Below are positions 58,101 to 64,000 of a stretch of 64,000 nt of DNA, in pieces (position 1 is the stretch's first letter; each line of letters starts with the position of its first letter). The position numbers and the translations under genes are program-made. Below the pieces are notes generated by a model. That model was not told the origin of the DNA. It worked only from the letters and a program-made list of their open reading frames with translations, and searched no databases. The stretch is taken from positions 570,005 to 634,004 of the forward strand of contig VWZF01005999.1 of the NCBI GenBank assembly GCA_013396755.1, written 5' to 3'. The stretch is from Sclerurus mexicanus. Taxonomy: Eukaryota > Chordata > Aves > Passeriformes > Furnariidae.

Positions 58101-60315
58101 ATAGAGTGCCACAAAGGCAAGTTTTCCATGCTATTAGCCACTGTTTTCTAAAATAACATTTTGGGGCCTACCAGCTCAGCAGAAATATATGGATTTACGA
58201 GCCCCTCGCAGAGTTCCCACCAACCCACAATAATGGAGATTTTCTGATTCACTTGGAAAAAAAAAATCTACAGAAATAGACGTGTCTTGAGGCACCTCGA
58301 GGCAGATGCACCCAGGACACAAAGAATGAGGGGCTGCAATGAAACTCAAGGGCTCTGGCAATCCAAGGAGCCGAGTCAGCAGCTGGACACATCTGTGCCA
58401 AGCCCTGCAGGGAGGGCTATGTCACCCAGAGACTTTGCAGAGCCACATTGTCCTTTGGGGGGTTGCAATGGCCATCTGGAGGGGACAACCAAAACCAGCC
58501 TGGAGCTCTGGGGATCTGGCTGAGCCCCAGCTGGTGCCCCTGGGTTTGTCCCCATGGGGGTTTCTCTCAGCAGGTCTGGGACTGCCCTGAGCGCTGCAGG
58601 GGTGACCTGGAGAAACTCATTCATAGAGGTTTGCACAGGGAGAGGTGGGAAAATCTTTACTGCTGACAGCCAGTGCTGCTCCATCCGTGTTTACAGCACT
58701 GACGATCCCAGGCTGGGTGAAGAAGAGGGGCAGGGAGACCAAGGGGGAGTGTTTCAGATGCCCCAGGTGAGTTCAGCAGCTTGGTTTTCCCGTGGAAAGC
58801 TTGTCAGGGCAGCATTAAAGGTGTTGTCAGGTGGTTGGGCTTCCCCTTCCCCCGGTCTGGTCCAAACAGATGTAAAAAATCAGCCAAGGAGAGAATGTTC
58901 ATTTAAAGGCTTCACACGTTGTCCCTGCCAAAACCCAAGTGTTAGGTTTGCAACCAAATTTAGCCCACACTCTACAGGCACCAGAAATGCTGAGCTAAAT
59001 TGCCTCAGTAGGAGCTTCCTGTTTTTAGGAACCATTAAGAGAGTGCAATGTGTAGATTAATAATCGTATTTTCCATGCAACACAGAAACCAGCCCAACTG
59101 TGCTGCAGGAACTGAGCAGAGGAGCCAGTGGGCTGAGAGAGGTGTTTGCAGAGGGCTCTGCATGGGGTTGTCACCTGCAATACTTCTGAAAATAGTTTTC
59201 TTACTCAAGTTTAGATATGGAGTTCATAACAGGGAAAGCCAAAAAAAAATAAAATAAATGAAGGAGAGCTTTGGTTTGGTTTTGTTTTGTTTTGGTGTTT
59301 GTTTTTTTTTTTTCCTTTTGGTTTTTTTTTTTTTTCTTTAGTATAGCTTCCTGCGAGGAACGAGGGAGACACTGCTGTAATAGTGTGTGCTGAGCACTCT
59401 GACTGCAGACACAAGGACACTGAAAGGGAACAGGATCCTTTTAATTGAAATTGAAAGGCAGAAAACAGACCCGATACTTATTGTACAGTGCCGAGAACTT
59501 GGGAATCCACCTAGTACTTTGGAGCCATTAATTATTGCTTAATTAGAGCAAGGAGCATTTGCAGGATATGTGATAGCCGACAGTGGGTGAATCTCCAGAG
59601 AGACACAGATCTGGGTACAGAAATAGCAAGTTCCTCACACAAAGGGCAGCTGGTTTTATTGGGGAGGGAAGAGAAGGGGCTGATCCAGTGCGTGTCCAGG
59701 GGCAGGGGAATGTCAGTGTGGCAGAGCTGCAGGAACATCCCCGGGCCAGCACCAATCCCTGCCAATGTCACTGAGACATGAAGGAGGAAAGGAGGTGACC
59801 TGCGGGAGAAGCCCTGGAGAACAGAGAAACCTCCCTTTGTATTGAAGACATCCTTTGGGGAAGCTGCCACCGAGCACACAGACTTCGGTGGGGCCACGCT
59901 GATCTGGGGTGTGTGGTCACTTGCTGCACACTGAGGAGGTGCAATGGGGTGAATCCACCAAGAGCAGCAAGTCTGGGTTCAGGCTCAGTCCTGCTCAGCA
60001 ACGGCACAGGAGAACATCCTTCCCAACCCATCACTTTGGGTGCAGTGGTGCCTCCCAGCCTGGGGATGCTGGGTCAGGTGGGCACGGGACAGACACAGAG
60101 GGCTGTTGGGACAGGCAACAGGTGACAAAGTCCTGGGGTACAGAGGTTGGATTGATGCCCCCTCAAAGAGACAAAAAAACCCCCAAGTTCTTGATATTCT
60201 TCAAACCCCATCCAAGTAAAACTGGTTATCTCTTGGGCAAAAGTCAGGCATTTGAGTTACCAAAAAAGCTTTTATTTCCATTTTTGGAGAACACACATGT
60301 ACTTTTTGCGGTGTG
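46037..60315 (-). CDS. Multi-exon protein-coding gene, partial, product not recognised
   Basis: Twelve short exons can be joined on the minus strand, in transcript order: 60261-60315, 58661-58712, 58172-58251, 57480-57642, 52674-52761, 49735-49780, 49147-49216, 47996-48053, 47296-47365, 47017-47114, 46842-46886, 46037-46189. All have AG acceptors and GT donors, most with a clear pyrimidine tract, and codon phases agree at every junction except 49735/49216. The product is about 324 codons without an initiator, ending in TAG at 46037. It is mixed in composition, with a hydrophobic middle (IIVGWW, CVFVEQSLMLFTTG) and a basic, polar C-terminal third (KKNISFKGGYKSNSE). I see no signal peptide, membrane segment or catalytic motif and do not recognise the family. 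The 5' end must lie above 60315. A 27-base candidate exon at 62525-62551 with a CAG/GTAAGT donor might belong to it, but its phase does not connect directly. Exon finding by eye can include false exons; the phase agreement is the main support. Confidence 0.6.
46842..46886 (-). CDS. Exon 11 of the model
   Basis: A 45-base, fully in-phase exon reading KKNISFKGGYKSNSE. The acceptor tract runs through GGCTTCATCTTCCCACTGCTAG and the donor is the strong GAA/GTAAGTT. Confidence 0.65.
47017..47114 (-). CDS. Exon 10 of the model
   Basis: The acceptor is GGGTTTTTTTCCAG and the donor is CAG/GTGAGG. Two bases complete Gly, then 32 codons run from LEETVSKKTLQGYFKG to AAHKHQQ, ending on a codon boundary. 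The sequence is polar and His/Lys rich. Confidence 0.65.
47296..47365 (-). CDS. Exon 9 of the model
   Basis: The acceptor is AAACCTACCCAG and the donor is AAGG/GTAAAA. There are 23 codons from HSRARVVFQTSS to ANLKRDK, then one G that forms a Gly codon with exon 10. The plus strand here also looks faintly exon-like, but the minus reading fits its neighbours. Confidence 0.58.
47996..48053 (-). CDS. Exon 8 of the model
   Basis: The acceptor is GCTGTGCTTTCCAG and the donor is AAC/GTAAGC. The peptide AEVAELRDLLLEHFHRNGN looks helical. It begins one base after the exon border and ends on a codon boundary. Confidence 0.65.
48727..48945 (+). mobile_element. CR1 LINE, 3' end
   Basis: CCAGGAGGGTGGTGGGCACT to GATCCTTGTGGGTCCCTTCT and TAGGATTCTATT, followed by an A-rich run (48941-48958). 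It lies in the intron between exons 7 and 8 of the minus-strand gene. Confidence 0.9.
49147..49216 (-). CDS. Exon 7 of the model
   Basis: The acceptor is TAATTGTCCCCAG and the donor is the near-ideal GA/GTAAGTG. Only one phase is open: two bases in, 22 codons starting VACANEHQPDPLKPRL, two bases out. Those two bases (GA) plus the first T of exon 8 make Asp. Confidence 0.6.
49735..49780 (-). CDS. Exon 6 of the model, less certain
   Basis: The acceptor is GTGTTTATTTCTTAG and the donor is the weaker AAG/GTTTGC. One base completes a Lys codon with exon 5, then NLVVSLVIHSEAPPK follows, ending on a codon boundary. It fits exon 5 but cannot be joined to exon 7 (which needs a one-base overhang), so an exon is missing or this one is wrong. 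Confidence 0.4.
49985..50490 (-). mobile_element. CR1 LINE, 3' portion
   Basis: From AGAATCATGGAATTTCCTG on the 3' side to CAGTACTCAAGGTGTGGCCA about 0.5 kb away. It lies in the intron between exons 5 and 6. Confidence 0.9.
50995..51360. other. CpG-rich patch inside an intron
   Basis: I count roughly 25 CpG in 360 bases, clearly more than the surrounding DNA, with no CR1 in it. Long frames are open on both strands (CpG-rich sequence has few stops). It could be a small CpG island or promoter inside the minus-strand gene, or a conserved element. Confidence 0.4.
51655..51842 (-). mobile_element. CR1 LINE fragment, reverse transcriptase region
   Basis: On the minus strand the degraded reading ADKACLDF-stop-KAFQRIL matches the CR1 motif around YLDFSKAF, followed by the usual downstream wording (AGGCAAAGGTCCT). 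It directly abuts the SINE at 51845. Confidence 0.55.
51845..51990 (+). mobile_element. tRNA-Ile-derived SINE with CR1 tail (TguSINE1-like)
   Basis: Positions 51845-51915 follow tRNA-Ile(AAU) closely, with the anticodon region GGTGCTAATAATGCCAAG and the B box GGGTTCAATCCC, though the 5' acceptor half is lost. The rest, from TAGGAGTTGGACTTGA to CTGTGATTCTGTGATT, is a CR1 3' end. Such chimeras are moved by the CR1 reverse transcriptase. It lies in the intron between exons 5 and 6 of the minus-strand gene, in the opposite orientation. Confidence 0.8.
52441..52454 (-). promoter_or_regulatory. CTCF-like motif
   Basis: The minus strand reads GCACTAGAGGGCAC, one base off the core CCASYAGRKGGCRS. 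Confidence 0.35.
52674..52761 (-). CDS. Exon 5 of the model
   Basis: It sits behind a strong acceptor (GCTTTTCT-TCCCAG) and is followed by GTAACC. The other two phases hit stops; the open one reads from VKCAKPETNETKG to PHTSWKTL. The intron before it is about 4.7 kb and carries CR1 copies. Confidence 0.62.
53928..54150 (-). mobile_element. CR1 LINE, 3' end
   Basis: TTTGGAAAGGGCATTTAAAG, GGTGCTCAGAGACCCTGTCC, then CTCCAGGGATGGGGCAGCCA. It lies in the intron between exons 4 and 5. Confidence 0.88.
54151..56762. other. Large-intron sequence with AT-rich blocks
   Basis: It lies between exons 4 and 5. 54850-55260 (GAATGATTATTAAACACAGG) and 55880-56130 (ATTATTCAATTATTTCCTCC) look like possible conserved non-coding blocks. 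Confidence 0.4.
54466..54526. repeat. Pyrimidine-rich low-complexity tract
   Basis: About 60 bases of T with scattered C. Confidence 0.9.
56763..57015 (-). mobile_element. CR1 LINE, 3' end, with internal 27-base duplication
   Basis: ATCATCACAGAAAGCCCTGA, then the usual CATTGTCCAAACCCTCCTGG. At 56967-57013 the wording CCTGAGATCCAACCTAACC is repeated imperfectly with a period of 27. Confidence 0.9.
57245..57352 (+). mobile_element. CR1 LINE, short 3' end
   Basis: ACAGGGTGGGATTGTTGGGC to GGGGTCCCTTCCAGCTCAGG. It lies just beside exon 4 of the minus-strand gene. Confidence 0.85.
57480..57642 (-). CDS. Exon 4 of the model, the longest exon
   Basis: The acceptor tract ends GCATCCCAG and the donor is GGAT/GTAAAT. 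The 54 codons stay open, include the basic stretch ERGFFWKKHSRTPE and the hydrophobic CVFVEQSLMLFTTG, and leave one T that joins exon 5 as TAC (Tyr). Confidence 0.65.
58172..58251 (-). CDS. Exon 3 of the model
   Basis: A T-rich tract ending CCAAG precedes it and GTAGGC follows. Two bases complete the ATG (Met) codon begun in exon 2, then 26 codons include the hydrophobic motif IIVGWWELCEGL and end on a codon boundary. Confidence 0.62.
58661..58712 (-). CDS. Exon 2 of the model
   Basis: It is preceded by one of the best acceptors in the window, a long C/T run ending TTCACCCAG, and followed by GTAAAG. It starts on a codon boundary and leaves one base over, reading PGIVSAVNTDGAALAVS. One alternative phase has a stop codon. 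Confidence 0.6.
59269..59340. repeat. T-rich tract with GTTTT units
   Basis: TTTTGTTTTG units followed by runs of 12 or more T. It could be a decayed poly(A) tail on the minus strand, but no source element is visible. Confidence 0.85.
60261..60315 (-). CDS. Exon 1 of the model (internal exon)
   Basis: The acceptor is a TTCTGATTCTAAAG end and the donor is TTG/GTAACT. The exon takes one base to finish the previous codon and ends on a codon boundary, reading TPQKVHVCSPKMEIKAFL. The other open phase would not fit the next exon. The exon that should precede it, ending two bases into a codon, was not found. Confidence 0.5.
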
Positions 60316-60555
60316 CTTTAGAATCAGAAGGTGCAGCTCCCTTTGTCCCACTGTCTCCAGCCATCACCTTTAATTGGGATAAAAGTGTTTTAAGGTGTTT
60401 GAAAACAATAGGGTGTCCTGTGAGCAGTCTTGGGTGACCTGACTGCTGTTCACCACCTCCTCTCTGACTCCCCCAGCTGTTCCTGTGCTACCATTGCCCT
60501 TTAGACAGCCCTTCCCGAAAGTCATTTCATTGCTGTTATTTAAGTACAGGGCTTT

Positions 60556-60623
60556 TCATTCCTTCCTGGAGAACAGACTCTCCATGAGCCTTTGTTGCTC
60601 TTCCTGCAGTTTCTGCTCATCTT
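60556..60623 (-). CDS. Possible terminal exon, coiled-coil-like
   Basis: After CACTCTGTACAGGTTTAAG the minus strand reads DEQKLQEEQQRLMESLFSRK, then E and a stop. It is strongly helical in style, but too short for certainty, and its phase does not join it to the neighbouring gene model. Confidence 0.25.
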
Positions 60624-61089
60624 CTTAAACCTGTACAGAGTGTTTCAGACGAGGTTTGATCAACCATTTGGATAAACAAGTGAAACCTGTGTGGAAACCC
60701 TTTATCTGTCACGGCCTCAAACCTCTCACAGTTTGCAGTCACGTCACGACAGTGGCACTGCAGTGGCTGCGTTTCAGGATTTCAGGATTTCTCTACCTCA
60801 CTTGCTTCCAGCTGAAGGCAAATACAGCAAAATTTTGGCCCATAAATGCACAGCCTAAAGCCTTGCTTGGGAATTTTGTTCCATTTCTGTTGCTTCGACC
60901 CTCAAAGTCACCAAGTTGTTCAGATTCTCCACTGAACCACCCTCACCTTCCAGTGCTGTGCCAGCAGTAATTCCATCTTCCTCGGTCAAGGTTACTGAGT
61001 AGAAGATCAGTTTGATCAGCTCCAAGGTTGGGTCCTAAAACCTCCCTCTGCCCTCCCCAATCCCGACAGATCCCTCTCAGCACAGTGTG

Positions 61090-61310
61090 TGTGTTTTTCT
61101 AGCTGAGTCTTCATCTCCTTCCAGTTCTTGCACTAATCCCCATCTTTTCCAGCTTAAACTATAATTTCCCAGGGGACCCAGCATCAGACACTGCTGAAGT
61201 CCACGCAGATGAGATCTGCATTTGCCTTGCCCAGAGTATCTGGGATCTAATTGAAAGGGGGTGCTGGGTTAGTCTGTCTTGATCTGCCTTAGGTAAAAAC
61301 GTGTCCCTTT
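61090..61310 (-). mobile_element. CR1 LINE, reverse transcriptase fragment
   Basis: The minus strand reads ANADLICVDFSSV with stops, then AGCTGGAAAAGATGGGGATT. This matches the CR1 RT segment around DLIYLDFSKAF and KLEKMGI. Old and broken. Confidence 0.7.
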
Positions 61311-62169
61311 CCCTCCTTGTCTCTACCTTCACTTCTCTCATCTTGAAATTTGTTTTAAACTCCCACGTGCTCTGGGGGTCAAACCACATTGGTCCTGCAG
61401 TTTCCACACCACCTTTGGCAGTCCAGCACAGAATTCCAGTGTATTAAATGCTCTGAGTCAGGCTTTGCCTCAGGCACAGGAATGTCCAGTTCAAAACTCT
61501 CATCCACCAGCTTTTCCTAAAGCTGACTATGGGTGTGGAGCTCTTACACCTCATTATTTAAAGCCTTGATCCCACCTTGCTGTCTGGCAGCCCCACAGCC
61601 TTGCTCACCCCTCTTTTTCATAAACCTAACAGCACCTGTTCCTTTAGGATGCCACCACAGCATGGCAGGATCCTCCTGTGCTCCCTGCTCTCCTCACCTC
61701 TCCCAAGGTTTGCAGCTCAGCCCCATCCTCAGACCTTACCATTCTCACCCTTCCTGAGGCTGGTATTTGTGGAGTCCCCTGGGAGTTTTCCCTACCTGCC
61801 ATTTCCTTCCCTCTCCGCTGAGTTGCAAATTCCATGGTTTTGCCCCTTGGGCTTAAAGGAATCCCACCTTTCCACATTCACCTCCCTGAGCCCCTGCGTC
61901 CAGCTGACCTCACAAATCATGTTCTCACGTTCCTGCTAATCTGCCCTTTCTGAAGCCAAACCCCCCCTTACAGGCTTAATTGGTTGATTTTCTCCCCTTC
62001 CCTTTAATTCAGGCTGAATCAACTCCCGATCACACAATCCAAGGTTATTTCCCATAACCAGCCCCTCCAAAGAGCCTTCACCCCTTCCACAACCATGTCT
62101 GAAACACCATCAACCTCTTGCTGCTTCCATGACTAATGGACAAAGAAAGTGCTCACTTCCATTTGGGAT

Positions 62170-62432
62170 TACACATTCCACCAGGCCAGGCTGCTCCAAG
62201 CCCTGTCCAACCTGGCCTTGGACACTTCCAGGGATGGGGCAGCCACAGCTTCCCTGCCCAACCTGTGCCAGGGCCTGCCCACCCTCCCAGGGAACGATTC
62301 CTTCCCAATATCCCATCTATCCCTGCCCTCTGGCAGTGGGAAGCCATTCCCTGTGTCCTGTCCCTCCATCCCTTGTCCCCAGTCCCTCTCCAGCTCTCCT
62401 GGAGCCCCTTTCAGCACCGGAAGGATTCCTAC
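62170..62432 (-). mobile_element. CR1 LINE fragment lacking its extreme 3' end
   Basis: It starts at CCACCAGGCCAGGCTGCTCC and runs to CTGGAGCCCCTTTCAGCACC. The last 60 or so bases of a normal CR1, including the GGTCCCTTCCAACC block, are absent. Confidence 0.88.
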
Positions 62433-63186
62433 TAGAAAACTACTAAAAGCACGTTCAAATTTCCCAAACAACCTTCCTCCCTACTCAGCTTTGCAACAGG
62501 ATGGACTGTTACAGACAAACTTACCTGGGAAGAAAATTCAGTCATGGAAATCTTTGGGAAAACCCATCATTTCAGACTCTGCTGTGAGCAGGGATTTTCC
62601 AGCACAGGGCTCGACCCAACCCCTCCTGTGCCGAAATCACCCCCCATTGCCCTGTGTCTCCAGGAGCACTCCCAGCACGTGGGCAGAGGCAGGGCAGGAA
62701 TGACCTCTGCCCTCCTCTGGTGTTGTCCTAAATATGACATTTACTGGCAGCAAGACAAGAGGAAATAAAGTTCAGGTTGAGTGAGATTTTACGAGATTCT
62801 TAATTTCAGATTTTCCAGCTTAACACCATTTTAAATCTCACTTCAACTGTGCAGTGAAGCGATTTCTACAGCCAGAGTGCAACGCAGAATTAGATTATTA
62901 TTCCACGTTTACTGAGCCTTGTGGTCTCAGAGCTGCAAAATGGACACAACCCAGTTTCAGCATGAGACATCTTCTTCCCGTTTCTGTATTTTCCAAGGAA
63001 TTTTTGAGGCAGATGGCGCGAGACTCTCCCCACAAAGGGATGCGCTGGGGTGGTACCCAAGGGATGGAGCTGTGGGCGTCTTCGTAGGCACACCCATCAT
63101 CCCTGCACGCGTGTGTGTGGAAGCCAGATGGACCCTCAGCACCTGAGAAACGCTGGAATTTTTGCCAAACCCTGCTTGCCTTTGGA

Positions 63187-63200
63187 CCACTAGAGGGGGG
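63187..63200 (+). promoter_or_regulatory. CTCF-like motif
   Basis: CCACTAGAGGGGGG matches the core CCASYAGRKGGCRS except for one G in place of C. It lies next to a short CpG-containing stretch (GAGCGCCGCGACTTT). Confidence 0.35.
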
Positions 63201-63734
63201 TGGCTGTGCTGCTGTGAGCGCCGCGACTTTAAAGCGTTCGCAGATAACATGAAAACATCAAAAAGGAACTTGGATCCGAGTTTCTGGGCTGACAAATGGC
63301 AAAGAAAAAGTAAAATAAAAGCTGCCAGGCAGCGAAGGTGCTGCTGGGGGCGTGGGGGCCATGGGGGAATGGCACAGAGGGGACGGCTCTGGGCTGGGGG
63401 ACGGTGGGGAAGGAGCGACATGGAAGGGAGGTGGATCTGAAGCAGGAAAGGTGCCAAATTCCCAGAACTGGCTCTGCAAACCTCACTCTGGCAAGTGGCT
63501 GGTCTCAAACATCAGGAATTCCCCCAAACACCAGGCTTTTTGCTACCTCTATGCCCTAAGACACCTCAGCAAAGCTGTCCCCTGGGCTGCAGGGTGGGCT
63601 CAGGGGCGGCTGCAGGGCTGTGTTGGCTTGCGGGACCAAATGGGTTTATACATTCTATATAATGGGCTTTATACACTACATATATCGCTATACACAATGA
63701 CCTTATCAATGGGCTTATCAGTGTCTATCGGTGC

Positions 63735-64000
63735 CTGGTGGGAGGTGTCAGAGCGTGGACCAGGCTCTGCCCCATGGGGTCCAGCAATGGGACAAGAGGA
63801 ACGGGCGGGAGCTGATGCCCAGGAAGTTCCACCTGAACACAAGGAAGAACTTCTTTATTCTGCAGAACTGAACAGAGACCAGAGAGGGTGCAGAGTCTCC
63901 TCACTGGGGATATTCCAACCTGGACACAATCCTGAGTGATTGTGGGACCCTGTTGAGCTGGGAGGCGTGGCTGGATGACCTCCAGTGGTCCCTTCCAGCC
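63735..64000 (+). mobile_element. CR1 LINE, 3' end, cut by the window edge
   Basis: CAATGGGACAAGAGGAACGG, AGTTCCACCTGAACACAAGG and TGGATGACCTCCAGTGGTCC. A CR1 subgroup different from the others here. Confidence 0.88.

Larger units (their letters stand above)
60624..63734. other. Upstream side of the minus-strand gene
   Basis: Should contain earlier exons or the promoter. I see the RT fragment, the 3'-less CR1, a 27-base exon-like block at 62525-62551 (ISMTEFSSQ, donor CAG/GTAAGT), and on the plus strand a GAATTTTTGAGG block behind a strong acceptor at 62998. None can be tied into a gene. Confidence 0.4.

Noticed and set aside
58426..58475. Minus-strand exon-like block between exons 2 and 3
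   Set aside because: All three phases are open, so there is no coding signal, and exon 2 joins exon 3 directly in phase.
58697..58766. Plus-strand block with a PH-domain-like GWVKKRG and a GTGAGT donor
   Set aside because: It is largely the reverse of the acceptor tract of minus-strand exon 2.
1..64000. CRISPR arrays, operons, ribosome-binding sites, insertion sequences
   Set aside because: Nothing prokaryotic is present; the repeats and splice structure are those of a vertebrate nuclear genome.
1..64000. Endogenous retrovirus or LTR element
   Set aside because: No paired LTRs, primer-binding site or retroviral reading frame was recognised.

Overview
This is vertebrate nuclear DNA, most probably from a bird, and there is nothing prokaryotic in it. 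The evidence is the repeat content. About 28 fragments of the CR1 LINE are recognisable, most ending in the avian CR1 3' tail (a 'GGTCCCTTCCAACC' block followed by short ATTCTGTGATT-type repeats). One SINE fuses a tRNA-Ile-like head to a CR1 tail, the design known in songbirds as TguSINE1. No mammalian-type SINEs or L1 were seen. The window has one 204-base assembly gap inside a CTCTC repeat (9371-9574) and one single N at 4035.

Layout. From 1 to about 46 kb the sequence is essentially gene-free as far as I can read it. It holds unique intergenic or intronic DNA, CR1 fragments in both orientations, microsatellites, and several AT-rich blocks that look like conserved non-coding candidates. It also holds one G-poor AT-rich island with telomere-like words (24635-25015), and a pair of diverged direct copies of a roughly 400 bp segment (27838-28250 and 41795-42210). 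One tRNA-Thr gene with anticodon AGU lies on the minus strand at 40060-40132. A single exon-like block on the plus strand (3309-3415) and a broken helical reading frame (22351-22634) are weaker coding candidates.

From about 46 to 60.3 kb I can assemble a minus-strand multi-exon gene. Twelve short exons, running from 60261-60315 down to 46037-46189, have canonical AG/GT borders and reading phases that match at every junction but one. Between 49735 and 49216 at least one exon is missing from my model. The model gives about 324 codons of a protein I do not recognise, with no start codon inside the window, so its 5' end lies inside or beyond the last few kilobases. CR1 copies, the SINE and a CpG-rich patch (50995-51360) sit in its introns. 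Two CTCF-like motifs (52441-52454 minus, 63187-63200 plus) lie within and beyond the gene.

The repeats also tell small histories. One CR1 copy (15398-16680) keeps its endonuclease region but has lost the whole reverse transcriptase by an internal deletion. Another lacks the extreme 3' end that CR1 normally keeps. The tRNA-Ile SINE abuts an older CR1 reverse-transcriptase fragment.
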